This document shows, piece after piece, positions 10,490-22,999 of a DNA stretch of 64,000 nucleotides. Under the pieces are notes generated by a model. It was given only the letters and a program-made list of their open reading frames with translations, was not told the DNA's origin and did not search any database. This stretch comes from Salvator merianae. Its lineage: Eukaryota > Chordata > Lepidosauria > Squamata > Teiidae. Position numbers and translations under genes: made by a program. Positions within the stretch are counted from its first letter, which is position 1. Each line of letters begins with the position of its first letter. The stretch is taken from assembly GCA_003586115.2 (NCBI GenBank), contig QVOM02000001.1, positions 17,249,291-17,313,290 on the forward strand, written 5' to 3'.

Positions 10490-10692
10490 AGATCAACACG
10501 ACAAAAAAAGCATCTCTGAGGAGGCTCAAAGAAGGCTCTGAGGTGAGATTGTTCACACACCAGTCTGCCCCTCCCCCCTCTCATGAACATTCTATGCTAG
10601 AAGAGGTGGATTAGAGAAGACCTGGAAACACAAACGCCACACACTGTCTCTATGAGGCGCCTCCAAGTCACCCCTTTTGTTGTGTCTGAACA
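10490..10692 (+). repeat. Unassigned interspersed repeat, copy 2
   Basis: This is the second copy of the repeat at 8,630-8,850, with the matching core at 10,541-10,616. It lies about 100 bp from the duplicated CNE copy 1. Confidence 0.65.
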
Positions 10693-11560
10693 GCCTTAGT
10701 TATATCTCAGGCATCCCCAAGCAGACTAGGAGCACCTTAGGTCACACACACTTGCAGATTTGAAAGGAAACAGCCCTGTTGCTCCCTGGTTTCCCCATTT
10801 GCTCTAACGTGACATAGTGACCAGACTGCACTATGTGCCATTTGCACAGACTTCACACCACTTCTGCACAGCCATCTACCCACACATGTACACAAGCCAC
10901 ACAAATTTGTCTTAATTGGACATGTCTTATTACCTTGGGGGGGGAGGATTGTGGGTGGAGGCTTCCTTTCAACAATTGGGCCCTGTTGTTCTCAGTCCAT
11001 CTCACTAGACCCATGTCCTTCTGCGTTTTGCCACTATGGCCTTCTGCTCCCCCTTAAATCTATCTGCACCCCATGCTACTGTGCGCTCAAAGCATAATCA
11101 TTATCTCACCATGTTTTCCTGTGATCTTTCAGCATCTTGCCCACCCATCCAAACATCTGCATGTGCTTCAGCCATGAGCTAGTAAGATATTAAGCTATAA
11201 ACCATTCCAAAGTCATTAAATCAATGCTCACAAGTCAATATTCCATGTTCACTAACTCAGTGATCATGTAGCTAGGCTTTGGTTATTTGTTGTCATATGG
11301 AGTGTGTCAAAAACATTTAGACTGAGAGTATTCTAAAACCAGAACTTCAGTCAGGTTTGTAGTGCAAGTGTAAAGCCTGGATGGTCTGAAGTGGCCATTC
11401 ACTTCACAAAGGGGTCTCTTCTTTATTTTCTCCCATGTGAAGAACAATCTGAGGATTTTCAAGTACAACTTTAAACCCCTCCTCATACTATTTCAGTTAA
11501 TACCTGAAAGTTAATGGAGAAGAGGAAACTGAGCAGAAACATTTATAATGCCAGTGAATT
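10693..11560. other. Unclassified non-coding sequence
   Basis: No gene, assigned repeat or obvious conserved block. A 9-base G run lies near 10,938. Confidence 0.4.
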
Positions 11561-11564
11561 TTTA

Positions 11565-11690
11565 TTTGCATTTTAGTCTCAGCCTTCCTCCAGAGAGCTC
11601 ACAGCACCAAAAGTCTATTTCCCAGTTATGCTTATCTTTACAACAACCCTCAAAGGAAGCAGAAGCAGTTTGATATTTGTGGGATAATGC
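11565..11690 (-). mobile_element. Sauria-type SINE fragment (3' part)
   Basis: The plus text has TCAGCCTTCCTCCAGAGAGCTC followed by TATCTTTACAACAACCCTCAAAGG, the reverse complement of the CC-x-TTTGAGGGTTGTTGTAAAGATAA body seen in reptilian tRNA SINE tails. It is old and truncated. Confidence 0.45.
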
Positions 11691-11822
11691 CAACTAAAAC
11701 TAAATTACCAGATGTAAAGGAATTCCCACTGATGATTGATAAGGATGGACCCTCACACCAGAAGAGAACATTGCTAAGCAATGTCACAGCTGTTCCATAC
11801 CCAAGAATATGCCTGAGTCAAA

Positions 11823-12390
11823 GGGCCTTTCCACACTGAGCAGCCTAGAATGGTTTAACAATACCATTCTAGGCTGGAAAAGACCCAGTGGCTCAATGGC
11901 CATTTGTACTTTGAGGGCTACTGCAGCCCCATACCGGGCCACTGGGCACTCAAAGTGTGTGAATGCAGACCTGACTGCCACGAAAGCAACCACAGCAACA
12001 TCCAGCATGCGGCCAGACGTTGCCATGGCAATCAGGACGCGGTGCACAAGTGTGCAGCTGTAGCTGCACCACACCACCTACTCGCAGATCCCCCACATGC
12101 ACATTTGGCATTAAAGACGTGGATGTGCGTGATGCCACCACCACGCATGTCCTGACATCTTTTTTGACCACCGCACATGCACAATGGCCACAGTGAAGAT
12201 GGCAGCTCTATCCAGAGCTGCACTATTTCAGGGAAGTCCATCGCGAGAGCTGGGTTTTCCCAAAATAGGTTATCGCACATTTTAGGAGGAATACAATGTA
12301 GCTATGGTAGGGGTGCCACAGATATGTGTATCAGTCCCACCACAGCAATGCCATAATGGCACTATATTCCTTCTGTCTGGACACGGCCAC
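11823..12390. mobile_element. Non-autonomous hAT-like element (GGGCCTTTYNCAC end family)
   Basis: It begins GGGCCTTTCCACACTGAG and contains the family word GTTGCCATGGCAATCAGG (about 12,018-12,035), equivalent to TCGCCATGGCAGTGGC in other copies. A short hairpin, CCTAGAATGGT / ACCATTCTAGG, lies at 11,845-11,875. The 3' end is uncertain and is placed at the TGGACACGGCC word. Confidence 0.5.
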
Positions 12391-12399
12391 TGAACCAAG

Positions 12400-15190
12400 C
12401 TGCACAGCATTTTATAGCTATGTGGTGCATTTTACAGCTGCCAATACAGCCAAATTTCCCACTGTGCTTTCCCACTGTGCCAGCAACAGCCATCCAACAC
12501 AGGAGGGATAGAACTGTATAAGTGCTTGGAGAGTGCAAAATCCCATATTCTCCTCTCTATGCCTTTCTGCATCTCCATGATGGAGTGCGGACAGTAGCAA
12601 CTGTATCATGTTGCATGTGGCTGCCACTTCACTAAGACTGTGAGATTGTGGCTGGCTGCATCCTTATGTGGGTGGGATCCAGCCTATTAATGCAGCTAAT
12701 CATACAACCAACCCTGTGATAAGAAATGCAGAGAGGTGGGGCAAACAAACCTGGCTCCCTCAGATGCTTTTTCCCCTGTCATATAGAAGGACAAAGATGG
12801 AAGGAAGCGCCTTACGGAGAACCAGCCCAAACTTCTTGATCCATTTCTGGTCAACTTCTTGATCCATTTCCTGTCCAGCATAAATGAAGTTCCCCTCAAA
12901 AACATCTCCTTATAATTGTGGCTTGTAAAACAGTTCTTGCCCGCTCTGTCCCACTACATGGAGGGGGAGGAAGTCTACGTGGATAGCTGGAGCAGCAATC
13001 CACCTGGAGAATTGGAGAACCCTTCCTGCAGGTGATTCATTGTATGGCTAATGAGACCCAGGGGTCAGTTGTGGGAGGGTATATGTGAATACACCTTCCC
13101 AAGAATGTCTAGATGTGTGGATGCCCTATTCCTGAGGCTGGGGGGTGCCCTAGACTCAAACACCTAGAAATTAACCTGAGGATGGCACTGGGTGTGTATT
13201 TGCTTTGGTAGGGAAGTTATCTACAATAATTATACATGTCTTTACATCTGGTCTGAGCCCATAATAAATTTAGTCATTCATTCATATATACATGTCTTTA
13301 TTTAGCTCTGGTATATTTATTCTTACAGATAATCTTTTAAAACTTAGCAGTGGTGGAAAACACGGGGGATTATTTTTCCCTCCTAAAAGCACTCCATCAA
13401 AATCGGTTTAACTTGTTGCCTTGCTAGAACTAAGAAACAAGGGTGTCTTAAAACAGTTCCATCCAAGGCCTTGTTTAGGTATCCCATATTTCTGTTCCCT
13501 ATCAGCACCACTCTACCTAATTTTTACAAAGTAGATTGAGCCTAGTAAAGAACAAGTTGCCGCAGAGAAGGCATTTGTTTGTGGCACCGAGCATAGATCA
13601 GAACCTCAGGAGAGGCTGGGCAATGTGTGATTGAGAGCCATGTTTTTGCCCTTCTCAGTTGGTACCATGGGCACAGTGGTCCAGGTTCTCATTGGAGTAG
13701 GTGAAAGCAACATTTTGGGTCATGCTGTTGTCCCATCTCCTTGGTATTCTGACTGTCAGACTGAGAGGCTGCCAGGTCTTTAGGTTTCTTTTGAGTTGGC
13801 AAGAGAGAATTTAGGAAAAACACATACATACACATGCCTCTATAATTCCTACTCTAGGGACACTGACCTATACTGGGGACATTTGATGGAACTATGGGAG
13901 AAAAGGGGAAAGGCAGCAAGGACCTTTTTTGGTTTTACAGGATCTGAAGCAAGTAGCAAAGATAGGTGTACACAAGTATAAGCGAAGAGAGATTGAAAAA
14001 TGGAGGGGAAGACACTCATTTATGGTTGAATTCACCCAAATGTGGTGGCAGTTCAGGCAGCTTGTACTTGAGGGTCTGGGCAATTGGATCTTCTCCGTCT
14101 CAAGGCTCTCATTGGAGTAAGTGGGCCTTGCCAGTATGTAGCTGGCCTGAATTCTGCCCGGGAATGTGAGGCAGGCATACTCTCCTAGGCAGATGAAGAC
14201 AGCCCAAAAGTTTGAATTACACCAGGCAACCTGACGAACTGGCCACAAGTTGGAATATCTATAGGGAAATCATTGGGATAGTGCTGGGATAGTGGAAAAG
14301 TTGGGGAACTACAAGAGACAAGGTTGGAGTGCAGAGTCTTTGCTAAGATTATTGTTACTCCCCAGCTGACCTTTATTCTCGTTACTGCATTCTTGATAGG
14401 TATTGTTATAAATTGTTGTTGTTGTTGTTTTTGTTATGAATTAGATTCCTTCTCTCTGGCTGGTCCTGTTTGCAATCTCCCTTGGGTTACTGTTACAGAC
14501 ATTTTGCCTTTTGTCTTCACATCAAGGGGACAAGCAGTTGAGTGAGCAAAAATACCCAGCACGGAGGTGCAACAAGAAAGAGCAAGCAAAAACTGTCAAA
14601 ATAGCTTTTCCCTTCCCTTCCATTTCGGAAACAAGAGGCTCTGACCCCCTCTTCCATGGTCCTTCTGTGTCTGCCTTCTAGAGCTCCACTTGAGCTTCCC
14701 TTGGAGGCAGCTGACCCAAAATCTCCAATAGGACAATATCTTTGGGGGAGGAAAGAAAAAGCGAATTTGGTGGGAATTGCATAATATGCCAGTAACCTAT
14801 GCAAGACATCCGTGGGCAACAGGGGACTGGAGTGCCCACTGCACTTCAATTCCATCTATCTGTATTGGTTAAGGTAACAGATGACTTCAATAACTTTGGG
14901 GGCAGGTACGACCAAAGAGCACTGGACACTCCAACTTTACTAATGCTGCTGCAAAGCAAGAATGATGTCAGTAAGACAAAACTTTAAGGCAGAAGTCAAG
15001 GTACCAGCAGCTGGACGAGCAGAAAGATCCCCCCAAACAACAGTGCTAGCTTAGCATTATTTGAAATAAGTTACCATCAAGAGAGGTTTCCATAACATCA
15101 GGTCAAATCCTTAAAAATATCTACCTGTTTCACTGTATGTTAAAAGTTTTGTCTTATTTTATTTTTAGTATATGTTTCTTAATTACACTG
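12400..15190. other. Unclassified non-coding sequence
   Basis: I see no gene and no confident repeat family. A 20-base direct duplication (CTTCTTGATCCATTTC) is found at 12,833 and 12,853. Open frames up to 118 residues (13,892-14,248, minus) show no domain signature. Confidence 0.35.
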
Positions 15191-15192
15191 TT

Positions 15193-15236
<44 letters not shown>

Positions 15237-15246
15237 TATATACATA
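15191..15246. repeat. (TG)n/(CG)n/(TA)n microsatellite
   Basis: The order is TATATA, about 13 TG units, about 5 CG units, then ATATATACATAT. Alternating purine-pyrimidine throughout is a potential Z-DNA-forming tract. Confidence 0.9.
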
Positions 15247-15324
15247 TGGATTTGTGAGTGTATTTTAATGTATTTTTATCTGGAGCTGCCCAGAGAACAG
15301 TGGTTATCAGGCAGCTATAGAAAT

Positions 15325-15798
15325 TTAGGCTGTATCCAGGTACAGCCTAAAATGTGGAATTATCTTGGGGCTAAACTGGGATTGCCACACGTATGCATGG
15401 CAATCCCAGTATAGCCCCAGAATATAAAGGGGAAATCCATGGTATCGCTATTCCAGGAAAAAGAACCACCCCGGGTTTTCCTAGGTCAGTGATATGGACT
15501 TACCTATCTGGATGCTTGCACTCAGGAGCCACCATCTTGAAGATGGCCACCGTGCCTGTGTGAGACCATGCCTGGAACAAAATTGGCCACCATGCATGCA
15601 TGGCGATCGCACACTTCCAGATACTTTGTACCATCAAAATACCTGGAAGTACCCACCACACCATCATGGAAGCAAGCCCCCAGATAGATAAGGGCCCACA
15701 CTTGCTCCACTATTTTGCCCTGCCATCTGGGCAAGAGGCGATTGCAGGATCTAAATAAGATCCCACATTTTCCTCTAGCCATATAGAGGCAGCCTTAG
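15325..15798. mobile_element. Compound-hairpin DNA transposon, copy D
   Basis: Ends are TTAGGCTGTATCCAGG (15,325-15,340) and ATATAGAGGCAGCCTTAG (15,781-15,798), inverted. The strongest internal hairpin pairs GGGGCTAAACTGGGATTGCC (15,368-15,387) with GGCAATCCCAGTATAGCCCC (15,399-15,418). A second pairs TTCCAGATACTTTG-like with TACCTGGAAG. The end AAGATCCCACATTTTCCTCT is shared with copies A and E. Confidence 0.8.
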
Positions 15799-15989
15799 TA
15801 AAATATACCTCCCTTGATCCTTTTAAAAGGAATGACTTTTGAAGCTAAAGAATTTTAATCTAATTGCTAATTTTTAAAAAAGAAATAGATCTAGATTGCT
15901 AATCTCAGTTTACAAAGGCAAAAGAGCTCTTAGGTTCATTAGGAGATACACCTTTAGAAACAGACTTTAATACTGTGGCAGGGCTCTAA

Positions 15990-16215
15990 TTTGTATTCAA
16001 TTGGATCCAAAGATTTATTCTTGGAGTGAAATCTCTTGAATTTCATTTGTGCATCGGGGAAACATGATTCATTCCAGCGTTGGTCTCATCCCATTTTATT
16101 CACTATAATATTAATAATAATACAGTTATAATTACCAGGATTACGGCATCAGTTCATGGCAGTCGGCTGGCCCTGGCTATAAATATTGTCACCGGGGATA
16201 AAGTTAAAAGATGAA
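15990..16215. promoter_or_regulatory. Candidate conserved non-coding element, AT-rich
   Basis: Non-repetitive AT-rich sequence with clustered homeodomain-like words (ATAATATTAATAATAATACAG, TTATAATTACC) followed by GGATTACGGCATCAG and a GTCACCGGGG CpG. There is no repeat signature. The call is inference only. Confidence 0.35.
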
Positions 16216-16703
16216 GCTGGCTGGTGTGGCTCGAAAGGGAAGCCAATGTCAATACTGACAGCCACAAGCAAGCTCAGATCATAGGCTTTCCAGAAGCTGG
16301 ATGCCCTGCCTGAAGCACTGCTCATTTCTTGGAAATTCCAGGCCCTAATCCAGGTTGAGGCGGCCCTACAGGACCTTTCAGCAGTCTGAAATTGGAAATG
16401 CCCAAGACCCCTACTGTCCACACACTGGTGCGGACCAGGAGAGGTCCCATCTATGCCTGGTACAGCAGGACCACATCAGACTAGGCCAAGGACCAGGGTA
16501 GGAGGGCACCAAAATGCAGTAGACTTTTTTAAAGTGCTCTACAATCTGACCACTGTCTGTAATCCAGAGTACAAAGGACATGCAAACAGCACTCCCCCAT
16601 AGTCCAGAATACAGTGGTGGGGGCTTTTTGGCAGCACACAAGGAAGTGCCACCAGAAGTGGCAACCAGCCAGAAACTGCAGTGGCCAGGGACTTTTCCTC
16701 CTG

Positions 16704-16840
16704 GCCTTCGGGGGTTGAGCACTGACTTTGAGGGCTGCATCCAGCCTTCGAAGCCAGCAGGTGGGCCTGGGACAGTACGGAGCATCTGAAATGTGGATGG
16801 TCTTATCCCACCTCACCAGAAATCCCAGGGTGGACCAGCC
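16704..16840 (+). repeat. Unassigned interspersed repeat (second family), copy 1
   Basis: It matches 17,649-17,785 in order: GGYTSAGCAC, CTTTGAGGG / CTTGAGGG, CAGCCTT-G-AGYCAGCAG, CTGGGACAGYAC, and ATGTGGAYRG. The flank before it, with GCAGCACACAAGG and ACCAGCCAGAAACTGCAG, may belong to the same element. Confidence 0.6.
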
Positions 16841-17648
16841 CAGCCCATCCTGTTCCAGAATACCTCAGATAAACACGGTAATGATCACAGAGTCTTGTCT
16901 ACACATGCTTCTGTCTGAACCAGCCAATTGTGGCTTGCTTTTCCAAGCTGTAGTTTTGCCTCAGCATCACCATTCTGCTGGAAAAGGCCCTGAAAAGAAC
17001 CCACCAGATTGTCCTCTTTTCCCCTTTAGTCTTGAAGGAAGGTACAGAGACAGCAAGGTGTCTCTCCTGTGGATGCAGGCAATAGCATTTAGATCTGGAA
17101 GGCGCTTCCAACTACTGAATCAAGACCAAAGTGCTCAGGTTGTTTCTCTTATCTCTTTTGACTGTTCTGACTTTTTGGATGGTCTACAGATAGCAGATTT
17201 AGAGGAAGACACCGCCAAGTAAAGCCTATGTCTCTCTATAGTAAGGACGGGTCCACGTGCTCAAATGGCATCTGTTTTGCTGTTAAAGCAGGTTAACATG
17301 TTGAAACATAAGCAGTGAAGCTGGGAGCAACAACTACTTAAATCAATGTTTTGTAGAGTGGGTTTGCAACCCCATATTTGGCTGCTTTGGAGAGTAATAT
17401 GTTTCACAGGGCATACTTGCACCTCTTCCTCTAAAGCATTTTCTTAGCTAGATGCTCCTGTCCTTACAAAAAAAGAAAATAACACATGCCTGCAAAAGTG
17501 CTCTTTCCCATCTTTTATGTTTGGCACAGAACTACTAGTATGGAACATTCAATATGAAAAATGTTTCCCAAGCTGCTTCTGCCCCTTGTGCTTCCTTTTT
17601 TTTTAAAGAATGGGGGGGTTGTATGCACGTGAACTTTTGTTCCCAGCT

Positions 17649-17785
17649 TTTGAAGGCTCAGCACCAACCTTGAGGGTCAGGCACAGCCTTTGGAGTCAGC
17701 AGCCAGGACTGGGACAGCACAGGCCATCCAAAATGTGGACAGTGCTACCCCAGTCTCCAGTAGCAACCCATCCTAGCGTTGGACA
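17649..17785 (+). repeat. Unassigned interspersed repeat (second family), copy 2
   Basis: This is the second copy of the sequence at 16,704-16,840, lying about 0.9 kb downstream in the same orientation. It could reflect a segmental duplication or two insertions. I do not recognise the family. Confidence 0.6.
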
Positions 17786-17789
17786 GGTT

Positions 17790-19920
17790 GTATATTCCAG
17801 GCCAGAATAAGGAAGGGGTAAGTGCAGAAAGAGCAAAAATGTCTATACTACCTGTATTTTGCCTCAGTCCAACAACTTGCTGATGATTTTCTGGGTGACT
17901 GGGTATGAAATCTTACAGTTCAGTAAAGGTTTCCATTCATTCAAAATTATTCATTTTGTTTTTACAATGAAAGTGAACAGAAGTCCCTAAAACATTAGCA
18001 AATGCATCTTCAAAAGAGGGTCTAAAATTTGCCTATACCTCCCTCCCTCATGCACACATGTCTTGCCAAAACATGGAGAACCAAACCTGTGAGTCTGCTG
18101 TCCAGGTCAAAACTCTGACTTTTGAAATACCATTAGAAACACCACTTTTCCTGTAAGGTTGCAAAAGAAAACACACCTTGATTTTTTAAAAAAAAAATAA
18201 AATAAAAAAGAGTAATTGCTTGCTCCAACACAGAAGGCTTGGAAGATATAGGTTCTTAATATTTAGTTGTTTTTTTAAAAAAAAATCATAATCCTAAATA
18301 TCAGCAAAGTGGTAACTGAAGGGAAGCACACGTTTCTTGCTCTTTGCCAAATATATTTCTGATCTGGAATTCGGTTTATACATCAGGCAGTCATGTAGCC
18401 AGCCAACTAAGAATTTTTTGGCTTCAGAAGGAATTCCACAAATTTTGCAAGCCCAGGACATGCTGTATTGTTCTCTGCAAAGGGCATCAAGAGAAATAAC
18501 AAAGTAAATCTCCTAGCACTAAGTGCAACCACATTTCTCATGATAAATGCAAGAGAAATAAAGTCAGAGAAAAGGAGGAGGGGGGTTGTGTTGCCTTGGC
18601 ACAATATAGTTGCAAGACACACAGGTACAACAGCTGTAAAGAAAGAACTGTGGGCTTCGGACAACAAACAGTGGCCATTTATTTTGGTGGAAGACAAACA
18701 CTGCAAGAAGGCAATCGAGTGGGAAAGAGCTGTTGTCTATCTCAGTGATGGGAGGGGGGAATGCCGACTGTCCAGGCCTGGCTCCCTGCCATTTCTTCTG
18801 AAGATGTTTCTGGGTGACTGGAGCTGGCCAAGTTCCAGTGGATTTTTATTGACCAATAAATGCCAACTCTGCTCTTCAGTGAAGGGCTCGATGGGGAGAC
18901 AGGGACCTGAACTATGCTGAGCTGCTCTCCCTTGACGGACACTTTGCTATAGCAGCTATAGGAGCCCAGCAGACAGCTCGGATTCTGTTTTCCTAAGAGT
19001 TGAACGGCAGCGCATTGCTCTCCCAGCAGAAGCCTTTGTCTTCCCATTCTTCCATTTACTTCTCTTGCCTTAATGACCTTCTCTTCCTTTGATAATCAAA
19101 AAGCAGGAAAGTGTGCTTCAAAGGATCAGTTTTCATTGTAGAAAGGGCCACATCATATTTATCGTCAGAACAAGGTATATTTGAATGCTTGGAGGTTTTT
19201 TTTTCCATTTTTGCTATTTCTTTACAGAATGCTTACACAGTTCTTGCACAAGTGGGCAGCCTTTATTGGTCCAAGGACTGCAATCACCCCATGCTAATTC
19301 TTTGAGAAGGGAGCACAATGAAGTGAAAGGTGTCACCAAAGTTACAGAACTCATGTTCAGTTCTCTTCACTTGCACACAAGGCACTGTCATGTAAATCAG
19401 CTGAGAAAAGGCGTAATCACCCCTCTCTGATTGAAGAGCCATTTGCACTCTTATTAAGATTCTGGACTCAGCAATTAAGGCTGAACTGAGTTACATTTAT
19501 GATTACCCTCCCAGTATCATCCTGATCACCCTAGAAAGAACATTTCAATAAGAAGAGTGGGACATAGGAAGAGTGAATTTTTGTCACATTTATGTCAGTT
19601 GTCATTCTTTGGGCTAGGAAACAGGAGGAGGAGTCTCCCTGACCTCTTTTTTTTTTTTTTTAAGAAAAGTCTATTAACATGCCACATCAGAAGCACAAAA
19701 AATGGCTTTTCAAGGAAACCCAAGATATGGGCCACCATCCTACAGAAGACAAAGACCAAAAGACACATAGCCCAAATTTACCTCCCCAAGGACAAAACAT
19801 CAAAGCTAAGACATTTCCTCCTGTTCTTCACATCCATAAGTTGTCTTTCTTCAGTATTTCTGCTTTGCTTTCCACACTATTAAAGCAAGTGAAATTCTGC
19901 TAGCTGGTGTCTCACAAGAC
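17790..19920. other. Unclassified, A/T-rich low-complexity in part
   Basis: A-runs and T-runs lie at 18,183-18,215 and 18,270-18,288, and a T run lies at about 19,646-19,661. Open frames of 108 to 150 residues (18,468-18,920; 19,557-19,883) have no recognisable domain. No gene is called. Confidence 0.4.
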
Positions 19921-19924
19921 CACA

Positions 19925-20170
19925 GGAAGTTACGTAATACTGAGTTAGGTCATGGGTCTGTCTAGCTGTGCATGTCTATACCCATCTTCATCTGGTGCCT
20001 TTTAGTTTTTGGATTCAAACTCCCATAATCCCCAGCTCCCATGGCCACAGTTCTTCATTGGCTGTGGTTCTCTAGGGCTTCAGGCCAAATTTTTTCCCAC
20101 ATCTATCTGGCAGTCCCAGAAATTGAACCCAGACTTTCTGACTTCAAAGCATGCCTTCCTAAGAGCAGAT
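19925..20170 (-). mobile_element. tRNA-derived SINE-like repeat, degraded
   Basis: The plus text has AGGAAGTTACGTAATACTGAG, TAGGTCATGGGTCTGTCTAGCT, and later AATTGAACCCAGACTTTCTG with AAGCATGCCTTCC. These match in order the reverse complement of the common squamate tRNA-type SINE (tail, body, B box, A box region). The middle contains another repeat-like piece, CAAACTCCCATAATCCCCAG. Confidence 0.5.
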
Positions 20171-20329
20171 TCCAAAAGTATCTCCATGGTTCCCTTCCAG
20201 ACTGAGTTCCTCCTGTCTTGTCCTGAAAGTGACTATCTCATCACAGATATAAAAAGAGGAGAAATGGCAGCCAGCTGCAGTATTAGAGGGACCTATCAGC
20301 AGTCCGATTGTAAGGATTGATAGAACCTC

Positions 20330-22405
20330 CCCAGCTGTCAGGTGTGAAGAGGCCCCAAGGTCTCACATTTAACACAGATATTTTAAGCCTTGGGTTTGAT
20401 TTAACTGTACTCAGGGAAGGTTTGTTAGGGAGACAACGGAACAAAACGTTTCAAAAATAAATTACTTTGTTTAAACAAAAAACTAAAGATACAAAATAAA
20501 AGGATTCACCTTAGGGACCTAACAGTGGCCAGTGTATAGGCAAATTTTTACAGTGCAAGTCAACAAAACAAATGGCACTGTTCCAGACCGTGCCGTGCTG
20601 TGCTCTGAACCAGTGGGGCTCACTGGTCCAGACCCACGGGTTTGGAACACAGCAAGGCAGTGCAGAAAGACCCACAATGAATGACCCAGGCTCTCCTTTT
20701 GGCAATGAATTGGCCAGTATCTTTCCCCTTCCCCTGTCCTGTGATTCCAATGATGAATATAAATTTGGCCCCAGGACAATTATTTGCTTCCCTCTCTGCA
20801 GTTATAATCTATCTTTTCAAACTATATATTTTAGTATTGTGCATAGAAGGAGAATCTCCAAAACCCTTGGGATTTATACCTGTCCAGGTATCCTCTGTCT
20901 TGCCTGGGTGATACAGGAGATCATTCTGAAGTCCAAAGAAAGGTTGTTTTTAGAGGTCAGGGCTCTCTATTAAAGTCCTAATACACGTTGGTCTAAATCA
21001 CTGGGTCTGAAATTTAACAGAGGGCTCCGGATTTGAATCCAGCTCTCCTCCTTTATAGCAAGGTGTGTGGACTACACTCTTATTCTGCAGTCCTACTGCA
21101 AGAACTTGCAAACCACCAAAGCAGACCAGTGGCAAGCAGATAAAGAGAAGACAACATTCTCAGAATAAAATCAAAGAAAGTGGCACTGAAATCAAAACAC
21201 TCATTTGCTTTTTTTCTTTTCTTTTATCTCTTCATAAATGTGGAGACTCAGATAATTTATTAGAGGTTGTATGCAAGCTAGTTAACAATGTTTCTAAATC
21301 TTCCTTACAGGCTTGGTATGGCAGGAAAACAAGAGCACAAAAAGTGAAGTCATAATAAGCCTGTAAAGGCAACTTTAAAACATTGTAGCTAGTATGCCTC
21401 CAGCAAATTATTCAAGCGTCTGGCTTTTTTTTTTCCTTAGAAAAACCAAGGTATCCAGTTGAATGGACCTTTGTATACCTATTTAAATAAAAAAAATCTG
21501 GATATCCAGATATGTGGATATTTGCTTTAGAAAAAATGCAAATGCCTATATATTTGGATCTTCATGTATACAAATGTCCAGGTACCTGGACTTTCTCAAA
21601 GTTTTTTAAGGAGTAAAGCCTGCTGTGCAAGAGAAGGGGAAGGATAAAAATCATAATGGGGAATACCCTAGCAGGGGGGTGGATGTCTGTGGTGCGTCAA
21701 CCCTTTCCCCCTTTTCTTTTTTTTAAATAAAATGTTTATTGCTCTTTCACATATATACAAACAAAACATAACGAAACAAACCTACAACCTATAACACCAC
21801 ACTGAAGAACAAACAGAAAGTAGAAACAAAACAACAAAAAGTAACAAAGGTGCATTGGTCTGTGGGGTGTTGTGTGTTATCCTTTTAAAGATGCTCTCGA
21901 TCGCTCCTTTGTATTCCTCTTCCTGCTTTTGATCTTTCTAAGTTCCATTTATGAAGCTCAAACTTCACTCCCAACTCAGCTCCTGTTTCTTTGAACTTCT
22001 ATATTCATTTTCATACATTCAAAAGTTCCTTCGAACAAAAGTTCCTTTGCTGGGAAGGTGTGCAAACTTTGTAGTAGTGGTTTCCTTCCCCCTTTTCTAA
22101 GGGTAAATACAGGACAAGCCTGCAGAAAAAAAATACGTGCACCCGGATCCATGGGCAACGCAGAGAAAAATTCAAGTGAGGAAAGCCCTTGGAGTGGATA
22201 TACCAGCTAGAGGTGGGTGGAAAGACTGGCTCCATAGGTGTGGGAAAGATAAAATCTCCTGTTTGACATGGTTCACTTGCCTGCAGTACCAGCAGTGACT
22301 TGGCTCCCCACCTCTCTTTTTTCTAAGGACAAATGCTACCCAATAGGATGCAAGTATTAGTGTATCTGAATTTACTGCGGGTTTTTTTTAAAGGTGGAAA
22401 GATTG
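20330..22405. other. Unclassified sequence
   Basis: No gene is seen. A TTTAAATAAAATGTTTATTGC stretch at about 21,721-21,741, followed by A/C-rich sequence, resembles the inverted 3' tail of a retroelement, but the family is not clear. 20,995-21,060 contains GGATTTGAATCCAGCTC, a possible tRNA-SINE B box remnant. Confidence 0.35.
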
Positions 22406-22412
22406 CAGGTCC

Positions 22413-22988
22413 TGTCAGAGTGCGCATTTCTTTGTGCGGAAGACTGATGAGTCATTCCCGTGAAGTAGAAAAATAAACTCTGTGAGTAGCAGAGTTGACT
22501 ACAAAGCTCAGTCTTTATTGTTGCTTAGTTCCATAGTAAAAATAGCTAAGTAGGATAAAATACAGTTGCACTACACATTATGGTAGCAGTATTAGAATAT
22601 CTTCACTAAAGTAAAATCAGGAAACATGGTTACAAGAGTTGCATTCATTGCCACATAGTCACACATAATAATCAGCTCATAATGAATGAAGGAAGGAAGG
22701 AATGAATAATAGCATCCATCTATAAAGGACTCATATAGCATCACATCATTGTTATTGTAATACATTGTTATTGAATAGATAAGCTCTCAAGCTAAGGTTC
22801 TCACGGATAGGAAATACTGTTATCTGTAACACACTAGCCATAACAATTCTATGAAGCTGGATGTTGACTTCTTCAGTAACTTTCCATTCAGCATAAACAA
22901 AATAACCATAGTACAGGAAACAGGAAATTGTTAAGACTAGAGAATACTGGCATTAGCTTATGGCTAATATAGAATCCATATTCTGACA
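22413..22988 (-). mobile_element. Solo LTR of an endogenous retrovirus-like or Gypsy-like element
   Basis: The element starts TGTCAG and ends CTGACA, a perfect 6-bp terminal inversion. It is flanked by a perfect 5-bp target-site duplication GGTCC at 22,408-22,412 and 22,989-22,993. The minus strand carries CAATAAAGACTGAGC about 100 bp before its 3' end, a plausible polyadenylation signal, so transcription sense is minus. No internal region, primer-binding site or polypurine tract is present: internal recombination has left one LTR of 576 bp. It has no coding capacity. Confidence 0.85.
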
Positions 22989-22999
22989 GGTCCCAATCT

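Noticed and set aside
22413..22988. Complete provirus
   Set aside because: Target duplications directly flank a single LTR, leaving no room for internal genes.
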